Positions 1 through 8,678 are shown, numbered from the stretch's first letter. The stretch is 53,634 nucleotides of DNA from Gemmatimonadota bacterium (GCA_003223455.1 QHVE01000048.1:1-53634); one strand, 5' to 3'. Notes: generated by a model not told the origin, from the sequence alone. A program made the numbers and translations.

Positions 1-2
1 GG

Positions 3-92
3 ATCGCGTTCGCCAACACGGATCTCTCGGGGGCGATGGATCACCGGAACTCGATCCTCGAGGCGGATCGAGCGGTGGGGCAGTTGGTGTGA
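3..92 (+). CDS. C-terminal end of an unidentified protein (cut by window start)
   Basis: One frame stays open from the window edge to a TGA at 90-92 and encodes 29 residues ending in DRAVGQLV. Composition is protein-like (FANTDLSGAMDHRN), not the Arg-rich pattern of out-of-frame GC-rich DNA. Too little remains to assign a family. The next gene starts 70 bp downstream with its own ribosome binding site. Confidence 0.45.
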   Translation: MAFANTDLSGAMDHRNSILEADRAVGQLV

Positions 93-162
93 GCGCGTCG
101 CGCCCATTCTGCGATCAGCGTCGGCAAGAACCGGTAGTGTCTTCCTTCAGAAGGAGCCAGCG

Positions 163-384
163 ATGACCACGAATAGCTACAGGCTGACAGTCGTTGCGTG
201 CGCCCTGGCATGGTTTCTCGCCGGGATGCACACTCCGGTGATTCATCAGATCATGAAGCACGGTCGCGCTCCCGGGGCGAGCCTCCTGGTCCTCGTGCTA
301 CTCGTGGTCGTCGCGAGCGGCTCGGTGTTCGCGCTCCTTCGGGCGCCGGGGTCGCATCCGGGGCCGACGCCCGCTGCGCCATGA
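163..384 (+). CDS. Small two-helix membrane protein, function unknown
   Basis: A 73-residue protein with a good ribosome binding site (AAGGAG) 8 bp before the ATG. It has two hydrophobic segments, roughly residues 8-24 and 39-58 (LLVLVLLVVVASGSVFALL), joined by a short basic loop, and a Pro-rich tail. It most likely sits in the inner membrane as a hairpin. It is convergent with the membrane half of the kinase gene, whose end lies 39 bp away. I recognise no family. Confidence 0.6.
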   Translation: MTTNSYRLTVVACALAWFLAGMHTPVIHQIMKHGRAPGASLLVLVLLVVVASGSVFALLRAPGSHPGPTPAAP

Positions 385-422
385 CGCGTCGCTGCGACTG
401 ACGTGAGCGACGATACGTCCAG

Positions 423-1331
423 TCAGGCCTTTCGCTCGGCCGCGAACAACCGCATCGCCCACAGCGCCGGCGCGAGCAACAGCAGCAAGGCGACGATACC
501 GGAGGACATGAACTCGCCGCCCGCCCACATCAGGTCGATCGCGATCGGCACGCCCATCGCGACCGAGATCGCGATCACGCTGGCCAGAAATCCCGCGCTC
601 ACGACACAGACGGGCACGAGCGCGAGCAACGACGAGAACGCGACCGCCTCGAACGGATAGACGACGCCAGCAAACGTGCTGACGACTGCGACACCGATCA
701 GCACGCAGAGAAGCGGCAGCATCCCGCGACGCCGCGGCATCCATCCCGTCGCGAACAGGATCGTCGCGCTCAACACGACGGCAAACCCGATCGGCAGCAG
801 CGGGGCGGCCCACGGGAATCGCTGCTGAAACGCAAAGTCGGCGATGGGCACGGGCGGATACGGCACGTCGAACCACCGATGTCCCGCGGCGATGATCGCC
901 GACCCCGCTCCGAGCAGTCCGAGACCCCACGCGTAGCCGAGGAGCGCTGCCGGAACGAGCTCCGGAATTCGGACGCGCCCGCGAGCGAGATCGTCGAGGC
1001 CCGCGGTCAACTCGGGCCGGGATTCGTACCACAGTGACTCACCCGCGACGAGACAGATCGCCCCGAGCAGCCACAGGGAGATGTCGGCGGGAAGCTGCGC
1101 CGTGAGAGTGCTCGATATCGACGCGATGTTCAGTGCGCCGGGTCCGTAGCCGATCGCGATGATCGCCACGAACAGGATGGGCGCGGCGGCGCTGATTCGC
1201 AGGCCAGTGGTCCACTGCAGCACATCGGTCGCACCGCGCCGCAGGATCACCGCGATCGCCACCATGGCGATCAGCGCGACGAGAAATGGATCGTCGTCGC
1301 AGGACGCCGCGCCGCGTGAAGCCGGTGGCAC
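423..1331 (-). CDS. Multi-pass membrane half of the neighbouring kinase gene, in a shifted frame
   Basis: The frame encodes about 300 residues with roughly seven to eight hydrophobic helices (for example FLVALIAMVAIAVIL near the start and GIVALLLLLAPALWAM near the end). It begins inside the 3' end of the upstream kinase frame, which turns into Arg-rich nonsense where this frame becomes protein-like, near 1,290-1,320. Kinases that continue into a multi-pass membrane domain are a style known from Gemmatimonadota, so I infer that this is the C-terminal half of one receptor kinase. A separate gene starting at a GTG at 1,331 is possible, but no ribosome binding site supports it. Confidence 0.6.
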   Translation of the reverse strand: MPPASRGAASCDDDPFLVALIAMVAIAVILRRGATDVLQWTTGLRISAAAPILFVAIIAIGYGPGALNIASISSTLTAQLPADISLWLLGAICLVAGESLWYESRPELTAGLDDLARGRVRIPELVPAALLGYAWGLGLLGAGSAIIAAGHRWFDVPYPPVPIADFAFQQRFPWAAPLLPIGFAVVLSATILFATGWMPRRRGMLPLLCVLIGVAVVSTFAGVVYPFEAVAFSSLLALVPVCVVSAGFLASVIAISVAMGVPIAIDLMWAGGEFMSSGIVALLLLLAPALWAMRLFAAERKA

Positions 1332-2973
1332 GTGTTCCGACGATGGTCGCTGCGACGACTGCCTCGGCTGTGTCCGTGTCCCGGGTGAGATTGAGCCCGG
1401 GTCGGTTCCACACCACCGTGTGCGCCGTATACCGGGGGAAGGTGGTCGTCTCGACGCGACGGAACGTCAGCCGCGAGGGATCCTCGCCGTTGCCTCGCAG
1501 AACGCTGTCGGCAATCGCGCGCGCAGAATCGGCCGTCAGGCCGCCGACGAGAAGTGAATCCTTCAGCAGGAGGGTGTCGGCGACGAGCTGGCCATTCTTG
1601 CCGAAGTAAAGGGATCGACTTCCGCGCGGGTCGGATGTCCGGAAGTCGAATTCCCACGCCCACACGTGATACGGATCGTACGCGAGCTCGTCGGCGCTGT
1701 CGGCGCCTACCACGTTCTGGAGGAACGTGTAGAGCGGGGTGTTCCACCCGAGGCTCGAGCCCTCGGGATTCGCCGGACGTCCCGCGGCGCTCATCAACGA
1801 CCGGGCTGCGTACTCGTCGATCGAGCGATCATGGGCCACGCCGTGGACTCGCGAGCTCACGACGTGACGCAGCGTCCCGGCGGTGAGGAGTGCACCAGCC
1901 AGGATCACGGCAAGGGCCGTCTTCCGCGTCGAGAGCGTGCGTCGCATCGCGTTGGTCCGTCGATCGGACATCGGCACCATGCGCCGGCCGCGGCGATACT
2001 CCCCCGCGACGTCGCGCGCGACGCGGTCGAGCGCATCGGCGAGCTCCTGCATCGATCCGAAGCGCGCCGTTGGCTCCTTCGCCAGCGCACGCTCGATCAC
2101 CTTGGCCAGCGCGATGGGCGCGTCGGGCCGGATGTCGCGCACTGGCGTCGGCTGCATGCTCGCCTGCATCGCCATCAGCGACCGGAGCGACTCGGCGTGG
2201 AATGCGGGGCGACCGGTGAGCAGCCGATATCCGACGAGGCCGAGCGAATATTGATCCGACAAGGGGCCGAGTGTCGTGTCGCCAGCCGCCTGCTCGGGGC
2301 TCATGTACTGCGGCGTGCCGACCACGATGCCGGCGCCGGTCACTGTCGTCGCACGGCCGACCGACTTCGCGATGCCGAAGTCCATGAGCACCACGCGGCG
2401 CTCCGGACCCTCGAGCATGATGTTCTCGGGCTTGATGTCACGATGGACAATGCCCACTCGGTGCGCGGCCGCGAGCGCCACGGCGGCTTCGCGCAGGATG
2501 CGGCAGACTTCGGCGAAGGTCCAGCGCGTGTCGCTCTCGAGCCACTCGGCGAGAGTCTGCCCGTCGATGCGCGGCATCACGAACCACGCCACGCCGTCCG
2601 ACTCGGCGACCGCGAACACGGGCACGATGTTCGGGTGTCGAAGTTGCGCGATTGCCTCCGCCTCGCGGCGGAAGCGGTCACCCACGCCGTCGGAGCTCGC
2701 GAGCTCGCTCCGCAGGGTCTTGATCGCGACCTCGCGCTTGAGCTTCCGATCCCAGGCGAGGTACACCTCGGCGAATCCGCCGGCACCGAGCAGGCCGCGC
2801 AACTCGTAGTCGCGCCCGACCGCGGCAATCAATCGCTGGCGCGTCTCGCTCGTGTCCGGCGGCGCCGCGGCGAACGCGCCCGTCGGTGTCCGTACTCCGC
2901 ACACATGGCAGAAGACCGCGCCCTCGTCGAGCGCGGTCGAGCAGCTGGGACAGGGAGGGAAGGCAACTTCCAT
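1039..2973 (-). CDS. PknB-type Ser/Thr protein kinase with N-terminal zinc ribbon; 3' end out of frame
   Basis: Counting from the ATG at 2,973, two CxxC pairs (C8/C11 and C22/C25) form a zinc ribbon. The kinase domain follows: Gly-rich loop GAGGFAEV near 63-70, Lys85, HRDIKPEN at 177-184, DFG at 198-200 and GTPQYMSPEQ near 219-228. All catalytic residues are present. A transmembrane helix (ALAVILAGALLTAGTL) comes near residue 375, followed by an extracytoplasmic segment up to about residue 555. After that the frame reads as Arg-rich nonsense to its stop, while the membrane domain continues in another frame. An upstream in-frame codon at 3,066 would add 31 residues that are not family-like. 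The real product is probably an 840-850-residue membrane kinase. Confidence 0.8.
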   Translation of the reverse strand: MEVAFPPCPSCSTALDEGAVFCHVCGVRTPTGAFAAAPPDTSETRQRLIAAVGRDYELRGLLGAGGFAEVYLAWDRKLKREVAIKTLRSELASSDGVGDRFRREAEAIAQLRHPNIVPVFAVAESDGVAWFVMPRIDGQTLAEWLESDTRWTFAEVCRILREAAVALAAAHRVGIVHRDIKPENIMLEGPERRVVLMDFGIAKSVGRATTVTGAGIVVGTPQYMSPEQAAGDTTLGPLSDQYSLGLVGYRLLTGRPAFHAESLRSLMAMQASMQPTPVRDIRPDAPIALAKVIERALAKEPTARFGSMQELADALDRVARDVAGEYRRGRRMVPMSDRRTNAMRRTLSTRKTALAVILAGALLTAGTLRHVVSSRVHGVAHDRSIDEYAARSLMSAAGRPANPEGSSLGWNTPLYTFLQNVVGADSADELAYDPYHVWAWEFDFRTSDPRGSRSLYFGKNGQLVADTLLLKDSLLVGGLTADSARAIADSVLRGNGEDPSRLTFRRVETTTFPRYTAHTVVWNRPGLNLTRDTDTAEAVVAATIVGTRATGFTRRGVLRRRSISRRADRHGGDRGDPAARCDRCAAVDHWPANQRRRAHPVRGDHRDRLRTRRTEHRVDIEHSHGAASRRHLPVAARGDLSRRG

Positions 2974-3137
2974 CGGCAGAAATTGGCGCCACAGCCGAAT
3001 TCCGGAAGGTCGGCCTCGCACGAGGCATGGATCGCCATTGATCGTGCGCGGTCCATCAGAGGCCAAACTGGCCGCGCGACCCGATGAGCGGCATGTTGAT
3101 GCGCCTCGCCGTCGGCTTTCCCCTCGCGACAGGTCAC

Positions 3138-5513
3138 ATGCCTCGTCTCGCCGTCCTGCTCTTCGTGCTCGCAGCGGTCGCTGGCCCGGCCTCCGCTCAG
3201 GCGACGCCGCGTCGCTGGTTCTTTAACGGCAGTGCGCTCCCCGACTTCGAAGTCACACGCGACACGACGATCGCTCACACCGGGCGCGTGAGCTTGCGCG
3301 TGCGCGCGGCGGCCGACCCCTCCGGTTTCGCGGGCGCCATGACGACGTTTCCCGCCGCACCATATCTCGGCCGCCACGTCAAGTTCTCCGCGTTCCTGCG
3401 CACTGCATCGCTCGGCGGAGAGGGCGCCGCGGTCTGGGCCCGAGCCGACGGTGCGCGCCCGAGCCTCGCCTTCGTCACCACGCAGGGAAAGCGCGTCGTC
3501 GGCGGCACGACGGATTGGACGGCCGTCTCCGTCGAGATGGACGTCCCCAGCGAGGCGCTCACGTTGTTCTTCGGCGCATTCTCGACGGCGCGCGGCACGC
3601 TCTGGATCGACGACGCGTCAGTCGAGCCCGACTCTACCGCCGGCGCATTCAGCGAGGACTTCGAGCGCCCGGAAACCATGATCGTCCGGGCGCAGTCCCG
3701 ACCGGCCGCCGCGGTTGCCGGACAGGTGGACAAAGATGCCGCCCCCAGCCCCCACGAAGCGCCGCGGCCGCTCGCGCCGCGTGGGCTCGACAACGTCGTC
3801 GCATTCACGCGACTCGTGGGCTACGTGCGCTTCTTCCATCCGAGCGAGGCGGCGGCGACGACGAACTGGGACGACTTCACCGTGCGCGGCATCCGCCTCG
3901 TCGAGCGCGCGCCGAACGCCGACAGTCTCATCGCGACGCTACGCGCCATCTTCGCGCCGATCGCGCCGAACGTCGCGGTCTACCGCACCGGGGCACGCCC
4001 TCCCGCTCCGGTCGCGGCGCCGCGTGCGGAGTCGTTGAGCGTCGTCTTCTGGCGCCACTTCGGCTATGGCGTGCCGACGGGCTCGCCAAGCGACGCGGCG
4101 AACAACATCTACAGCAGTGAGCGCGTCAGCGTTGCCGCGCCGAACGGCCGTCCACCGACGACCTTCACACTCTCGCCGGGATGGGGCAACACCACGTCGA
4201 TGTCGGTGCCCGATCCGTCCTCGCCTTTCCACGCCGACCTCGGCGCCGGCGTGAGCGCGATGGTGCCGCTCGCCGTGTACTCGACGGCGCGCTCGATCCC
4301 CGACTCGCGGTTCGCGAGACCGCGCCCCGCCATGGAGCGCTTCGCCACCGATGACCGTGCCACGCGTCTTGCCGACGTCGCGCTGTTGTGGATGGTGCCT
4401 CAGCACTTCTATCCCTATCACGAGATCGTTCGCACCGACTGGCCGGCGGCGCTCCGCCGCGGGCTCACCGAGGCTGCCACCGCCGTAGACGACGCGCAGG
4501 CCGACGCCGCGCTCGAGCATGTCATCGCGGCGCTGCGCGACGGACACGGTGGCGTCTCGCGTCCTTCCACGACGCGCGCCATCGTGGACGCCGTCCTGCG
4601 CACGGTCGAGGGACGCGTCGTGGTCACGGCGAGAGGCGATTCGGCGGCTGCCGCGGGCCTGCGCCTCGGCGACGAGGTGCTGGCAATCGACGGCACCCCG
4701 ATCGCTGACGGGTTGCGCATCGCGGAGTCGCGGGTCTCGGGGGCGACGCCGCAGTGGGTGCGCTACGTCGCGCTGCGTACGCTCCTGACCGGAGCGCCAG
4801 GGAGCGTGGCGCTCCGAGTACGAGATCCGCTCGCATCCAACGATGCGCCGCGGGACATCGTGGTGCGCCGCCGCCCGATACCGTCTCCGAGAGAGGCGCG
4901 TCCCGACAAGATCGCCGAAGTGCGACCAGGGGTGTTCTATGTCGACTTCGACCGCGTGAGCGACGACGATGTACGTCTCGCGCTGCCGAGTCTCGAGAAG
5001 GCGACGGGGATCGTCTTCGACATGCGCGGCTACCCGAACCAGGTGAACACCGCGGCGGTGCTCGCGCTCCTCGCCGACTCGACCATTCGCTCGGCGCACT
5101 TCGAGGTGCCGATCGTCACGCAGCCCGACCACGCCCACCTCGCGTTCTTGGATGGGGGCTGGCAGATCGCTCCCCGTCAACCGCGGCTGCGCGCGAAGGT
5201 CGCGTTCCTCACCGCCGGGAGCGCGATCAGCTACGCCGAGTCGACGATGGGAGTCGTCGAGGAGAACCACCTCGGCGCCATCGTTGGCGAGACGACCGCG
5301 GGCACGAATGGGAACGTCAATCCCTTCACCTTGCCGGGCGGATACACGGTGCGATGGACCGGGATGCGCGTCACGAAGCGCGACGGCTCGCCGCATCACG
5401 GCGTCGGCATTCGCCCAACGGTGCCGGTGGCACCCACCCTTCGCGGCGTGAAGGAGGGACGCGACGAGGTGCTCGAGAGGGCGCTCCGGCTCCTGAGCGC
5501 GGGCGACAACTAG
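3138..5513 (+). CDS. Exported S41-family peptidase with PDZ domain
   Basis: The start at 3,138 gives a clean signal peptide (MPRLAVLLFVLAAVAGPASA); in-frame starts at 3,084 and 3,099 would bury it. Residues about 20-190 look like a beta-sandwich (FNGSALPDFEV, TLWIDDASVEP). A helical region follows, then a PDZ domain near 485-560 (AAAGLRLGDEVLAIDG) and the S41 protease core near 590-770. The likely nucleophile is Ser698 in AISYAES, with GETTAGTNGNV just after. S41 proteases cleave C-terminal or unfolded polypeptides in the periplasm. The gene is divergent from the kinase with about 160 bp between them. A hairpin and T-rich stretch near 5,727-5,753 may end the transcript. Confidence 0.88.
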   Translation: MPRLAVLLFVLAAVAGPASAQATPRRWFFNGSALPDFEVTRDTTIAHTGRVSLRVRAAADPSGFAGAMTTFPAAPYLGRHVKFSAFLRTASLGGEGAAVWARADGARPSLAFVTTQGKRVVGGTTDWTAVSVEMDVPSEALTLFFGAFSTARGTLWIDDASVEPDSTAGAFSEDFERPETMIVRAQSRPAAAVAGQVDKDAAPSPHEAPRPLAPRGLDNVVAFTRLVGYVRFFHPSEAAATTNWDDFTVRGIRLVERAPNADSLIATLRAIFAPIAPNVAVYRTGARPPAPVAAPRAESLSVVFWRHFGYGVPTGSPSDAANNIYSSERVSVAAPNGRPPTTFTLSPGWGNTTSMSVPDPSSPFHADLGAGVSAMVPLAVYSTARSIPDSRFARPRPAMERFATDDRATRLADVALLWMVPQHFYPYHEIVRTDWPAALRRGLTEAATAVDDAQADAALEHVIAALRDGHGGVSRPSTTRAIVDAVLRTVEGRVVVTARGDSAAAAGLRLGDEVLAIDGTPIADGLRIAESRVSGATPQWVRYVALRTLLTGAPGSVALRVRDPLASNDAPRDIVVRRRPIPSPREARPDKIAEVRPGVFYVDFDRVSDDDVRLALPSLEKATGIVFDMRGYPNQVNTAAVLALLADSTIRSAHFEVPIVTQPDHAHLAFLDGGWQIAPRQPRLRAKVAFLTAGSAISYAESTMGVVEENHLGAIVGETTAGTNGNVNPFTLPGGYTVRWTGMRVTKRDGSPHHGVGIRPTVPVAPTLRGVKEGRDEVLERALRLLSAGDN

Positions 5514-5726
5514 TGTCGTGAACCCAGGCAGTGTGGCGCGCCCGGCAAGTGCGTCACGAAGGCCGGAGCTCGATCGACTACGCCTCCGAAGCAGTTGCCA
5601 CGGTTCTGCGGCGCTCCATGCGGAAGGTCCGAAGCGCAGCCGACCGTTCGAGGGGGACTTGCTCACATCGCCATCGACCCGAGTTCAAGCCGTTTCAATC
5701 GAGCGCCGCCGACGAACGATAAGGAT

Positions 5727-5753
5727 TGCGCGTGATTCGAACGCGCATTATTT
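5727..5753 (+). terminator. Possible intrinsic terminator after the S41 peptidase gene
   Basis: A perfect 7-bp stem (TGCGCGT at 5727-5733 and ACGCGCA at 5741-5747) encloses a 7-nt loop and is followed by TTATTT. It lies about 210 bp after the peptidase stop and just before the next small gene. The rest of the 283-bp gap (5514-5796) shows no credible gene. On the minus strand the loop resembles a tRNA T-loop, but no acceptor or anticodon arm can be built. Confidence 0.35.
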
Positions 5754-5796
5754 GACTCGCGCGCAGATTGACTCGGGCTTCTCCTCGCATCGCGAC

Positions 5797-6021
5797 ATGT
5801 CAGACCTGGAACACGACCCGGTCGAGGACCGGCCGAAGTATCAACGCGTGAACGCCGAGGCGGAGCAGCTCGCGTGGGAAGAGCTCGCGCGCATGGGCAT
5901 CCGCCCGGGCGAAGGCGTGTGCCACATATTCTGGCCGACGAAGAAGCGCATCTTGCGGAAGCAGTTCGGCGTCCGGTGGCGGACGCCCGCGGAGATGAAT
6001 CCGCACGTCATCTTCGACTAG
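5797..6021 (+). CDS. Small soluble hypothetical protein (74 aa)
   Basis: The product is charged and soluble, with a protein-like C-terminal half (GVCHIFWPTKKRILRKQFG, then ending PHVIFD). The ATG at 5,797 is chosen because the in-frame sequence upstream is Arg/Ser-rich and not protein-like; no clear Shine-Dalgarno precedes it. Sixteen bases separate it from the DUF2306 gene, so the two may be co-transcribed. I do not recognise a named domain. Confidence 0.6.
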   Translation: MSDLEHDPVEDRPKYQRVNAEAEQLAWEELARMGIRPGEGVCHIFWPTKKRILRKQFGVRWRTPAEMNPHVIFD

Positions 6022-6036
6022 GACGGGGCCGACTGG

Positions 6037-6648
6037 ATGCGCCGATCTGGATGGATCGCGGTCGTCGTTCTGGGTTCCGGCATTGCCGCCTATGCTGTGG
6101 CCGTGCTCCTGCTCCCCAACTTCGGGCCGCCGTTCGTGGCCAAGATCCGCGCCCATCTGGTCATACCGCTCTCGATGCACCTGGCCGGCGGCGCGCTCGC
6201 GCTCGCAGTCGGCGCCTGGCAGCTCAACAGCCGCTTGCGCCAGCGACAGCCGTTGGTCCACCGATGGCTCGGCCGATTGTATGTCGTCGCCGTCGTCACA
6301 GGCGCGCTCGGCGCCGGCATCCTGGCGCCAGGATCGCAGGAAGGCATCGTGACGCACCTCGGCTTCGGCTCCCTCGCGATCGCGTGGCTCGGGACGACGA
6401 TCGCGGGATATCGCGCCGTGCGTCGCCGCGACCTGATCTCGCACCGCTGCTGGATGCTCAGGAGCTACGCGCTCACGTTCGCGGCCGTGATGCTGCGCGT
6501 GTATCTGCCACTCAGCCAGATCGTGGGCCTGCCGTTCGGGCCGTCGTATCAAGTGATCTCGTGGCTCTGCTGGGTGCCCAACCTGCTCGTCGTCGAGATG
6601 CTCGTCATTCAACGGCCGCGTGTGGTCCCGATCGAGGCCGCGACGTGA
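6037..6648 (+). CDS. DUF2306 family integral membrane protein
   Basis: The 203-residue protein has about six hydrophobic helices. The sequence HRWLGRLYVVAVVTGALGAG near 76-95, followed by HRCWMLRSYALTFAAVMLRVY, is typical of the DUF2306 / predicted membrane protein family, with conserved His and Arg residues facing the bilayer. The function of the family is unknown. Length is normal. The start follows the previous gene by 15 bp with only a weak ribosome binding site. Confidence 0.8.
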   Translation: MRRSGWIAVVVLGSGIAAYAVAVLLLPNFGPPFVAKIRAHLVIPLSMHLAGGALALAVGAWQLNSRLRQRQPLVHRWLGRLYVVAVVTGALGAGILAPGSQEGIVTHLGFGSLAIAWLGTTIAGYRAVRRRDLISHRCWMLRSYALTFAAVMLRVYLPLSQIVGLPFGPSYQVISWLCWVPNLLVVEMLVIQRPRVVPIEAAT

Positions 6649-6723
6649 CAGGAATTGGCGCTGACATATGATTCATTCGGAAGACGTGTGATGGTGCTCG
6701 CTCGGCATGACGGGAGCGCCTGA

Positions 6724-7474
6724 TTGGATCTCGGTCTCCGCGGTCGCCTTGCGCTCGTTACCGGCGCGTCGAGCGGAATCGGCGCCGCAACGGCGCGACT
6801 CCTCGCCACGGAAGGGGCCAGTGTCGTCGTCGCATACCACACGAACTCCACGCCTGGCGGCACGGTGGATGGCGCCGAGTGACGGGAGAAGACGACATAA
6901 CGCTCGTGCGAGCCGAACTTCGCCCCCAGCTCGAGGCTCCGATCATACGTCCGTCGGCCAAGCACGTGCGTGTCGACCGTTTTCATGAAGGCCTCGATGC
7001 CGTAGAAACCCTTGGGCTTCGGGCGGGACGTCAACCACCCTCGAGCCCGACGAATGGGATACCGTCGTCCGCACGAACCTCAACGGGACGTTCTACCTGC
7101 TGCGCGCCATACGTCCGTTGTTGACGGACGGCGCGGCGGTCGTGACCGTGGCGAGCGTCGCCGCGCACACCGGTGCTCCGCATCATGCGCACTACGCGGC
7201 AGCCAAGGCCGGGATCGTCAACCTGACCAAGAGCGCGGCCCGCGAGCTCGCGCCAACCGTCCGCGTGAACTGCGTCTCGCCCGGGCTCACGCGCACGGTG
7301 ATGGGCGAGGAGACCGTCGCCGGCACCGCCGGCGACCCCATCGCGAAGCTGCTCGCGGGCAGAATGGCCGAGCCGGAGGAGATCGCGCGAGTCATCGTAT
7401 TTCTGGCGAGTCCCGCGGCGAGCTTCGTCTATGGTGCGACGTTCGACGTCAACGGCGGCCGAGACCTTCGCTGA
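6724..7474 (+). pseudogene. Short-chain dehydrogenase/reductase gene with its middle replaced by an inverted copy of the DHFR-like gene
   Basis: The 5' part starts at a TTG (6724) behind GGGAG and encodes the Rossmann start [20 protein letters not shown] then VVVAY, up to about 6,840. The 3' part, from about 7,039 in a different frame, encodes NLNGTFYLLRAI, a Ser region, the catalytic YAAAK motif (HYAAAKAGIVNLTKSAARE) and the C-terminal FLASPAASFVYGATFDVNGG. The missing middle of a 250-residue SDR (about 66 codons, with the NNAG motif) is occupied by 199 bp identical to the reverse complement of 7597-7795. The current frame stops at 6,882. No intact oxidoreductase can be made unless the assembly is wrong here. 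Confidence 0.85.
6840..7038 (+). repeat. 199-bp perfect inverted repeat, left arm (inside SDR gene)
   Basis: Every base of 6840-7038 matches the reverse complement of 7597-7795; the flanking bases on both sides differ. The arm carries an antisense copy of about 66 codons of the DHFR-like gene and has no relation to SDR sequence. The arms are separated by 558 bp. Confidence 0.95.
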
Positions 7475-7516
7475 GTCATTCCCGCGACGAATCCGCACGA
7501 AAATCGGAGAGGAACC

Positions 7517-8095
7517 ATGACGGAGCCTCGAAAAGTCATCGTTCACATCGCAACCAGCGCCGACGGATTCATCGCGCGCTCCGACGGCGATCTCGAGTGG
7601 TTGACGTCCCGCCCGAAGCCCAAGGGTTTCTACGGCATCGAGGCCTTCATGAAAACGGTCGACACGCACGTGCTTGGCCGACGGACGTATGATCGGAGCC
7701 TCGAGCTGGGGGCGAAGTTCGGCTCGCACGAGCGTTATGTCGTCTTCTCCCGTCACTCGGCGCCATCCACCGTGCCGCCAGGCGTGGAGTTCGTGAGCGA
7801 GGCGATCGGCCCGTTCATCGACCGTCTTCGAGCGCAGCCTGGCAAGGACGTCTGGCTGATGGGCGGTGGCGACATCATCGCCTCCTTTCTGGATGCGGGC
7901 GCGATCGACGAGTTCGTCATCAACGTAGTCCCCGTGTTCATCGGCGACGGCATCCCGCTCATCGCGCGGCGTGAGCGCGACGTGTCCCTCGACTTGCGCT
8001 CCGTCGAGCGCTTCGACGACGGCGTCGTCCAACTGCACTACCGGGTAACGCCGTCGTCGAGGCGCTTCGATCGTCGTGAGCGCGTCCATGGATGA
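7517..8095 (+). CDS. Dihydrofolate reductase / RibD C-terminal family protein
   Basis: The 192-residue protein starts at an ATG behind GAGAGG. It has the family pattern: N-terminal strand and loop (IATSADGFIARSDGDLEWL), GRRTYD near 56-61, and the NADPH-binding GGGDI motif near 116-120 followed by DEFVINVVPVFIGDGIPL. The family includes RibD-like reductases and many uncharacterised NAD(P)H-dependent reductases; the substrate is unknown. The gene is intact, and a 199-bp internal segment (7597-7795) is duplicated upside-down in the SDR gene just upstream. Its stop overlaps the ribosome binding site of the next gene. Confidence 0.85.
   Translation: MTEPRKVIVHIATSADGFIARSDGDLEWLTSRPKPKGFYGIEAFMKTVDTHVLGRRTYDRSLELGAKFGSHERYVVFSRHSAPSTVPPGVEFVSEAIGPFIDRLRAQPGKDVWLMGGGDIIASFLDAGAIDEFVINVVPVFIGDGIPLIARRERDVSLDLRSVERFDDGVVQLHYRVTPSSRRFDRRERVHG
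7597..7795 (-). repeat. 199-bp perfect inverted repeat, right arm (inside DHFR-like gene)
   Basis: This is the probable source copy, because here the sequence fits an unbroken reading frame. It covers about codons 27-93 of the DHFR-like gene and is identical, as reverse complement, to 6840-7038. Confidence 0.95.
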
Positions 8096-8105
8096 GAGGA
8101 TGTGC

Positions 8106-8510
8106 ATGACGAAAGTCCATGCGCTACCTTCTCCGCCCTCCATGCTCGCGATCCTTCGCTCAGTCGTCGCCGTGCTCGTGGGCTATGTGGCGTTCGCCGC
8201 ATCGGCCTACGCGGTATTTCGCCTGTCCGGCCACGCGGCGCACGCGCCGGCGTCGGTTTCCTTCATGCTGCTCACGATCGCGTGCGGCGTCATCTTCGCC
8301 GCGCTCGGCGGATACGTGGCGGGCTGGCTCGCTGGACGTCGGCCGCTGGCTCACGCGGTGGCGATGGCCGCGCTGCTCCTCGCTGGCGCCGCCGCTTCCC
8401 TCGTCTCGACACTCGGGCACGGCGCTATCTGGTCCCAGGTTGCGGCGATCATGCTGATGGCGCCGAGCGCGGTGCTGGGCGGCTGGTTGCGAGCGACAGT
8501 CGCTACCTGA
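8106..8510 (+). CDS. Four-helix membrane protein, function unknown
   Basis: The start at 8,106 is chosen for the GAGAGGA element 6 bp before it; earlier in-frame ATGs lie inside the upstream gene. The 134-residue product has four hydrophobic segments (for example GYVAFAASAYAVF, IFAALGGYVAGWLAG and AAIMLMAPSAVLGGWL) with a Gly-rich GGYVAG turn seen in small predicted permease-like or DoxX-sized proteins. No family is certain. It probably shares a transcript with the DHFR-like gene. Confidence 0.65.
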   Translation: MTKVHALPSPPSMLAILRSVVAVLVGYVAFAASAYAVFRLSGHAAHAPASVSFMLLTIACGVIFAALGGYVAGWLAGRRPLAHAVAMAALLLAGAAASLVSTLGHGAIWSQVAAIMLMAPSAVLGGWLRATVAT

Positions 8511-8652
8511 CGGTTCTAGCGCTTGATGCCGGAACTTCGCCCTGCCACGCGGCTCGATGAGCAATCCCGGTTCTCACTCGCCGCGGAACGCCGGCCCGAG
8601 CGTGGCGCTGCGTTCTACGTCGCGCTGCCTCTGGCCGGGGAGGACGCAGATC

Positions 8653-8678
8653 CGACGCGGCCGAGGGCGGCCGCGTCG
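8653..8678. terminator. Candidate bidirectional terminator between convergent genes
   Basis: A perfect 10-bp stem (CGACGCGGCC / GGCCGCGTCG) encloses a 6-nt loop. It lies between the end of the membrane protein gene (+) and the end of the lipoprotein gene (-). It lacks a U-tract, which is common in GC-rich genomes. The remainder of the 211-bp gap contains no supported gene. Confidence 0.45.

Noticed and set aside
3939-5666. Long minus-strand frame of 575 codons opposite the S41 peptidase
   Set aside because: Arg/His-rich composition and no domain; it is the usual antisense shadow in GC-rich DNA.
5720-5760. tRNA-like TTCGAAT loop on the minus strand
   Set aside because: No T-stem of five pairs, acceptor stem or anticodon arm can be built; it is better read as a hairpin.
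6609-7034. Minus-strand open frame of 141 codons with a DHFR-like start
   Set aside because: It is the antisense of the 199-bp inverted copy fused to unrelated sequence; it lacks the N-terminus of the family and has no ribosome binding site.
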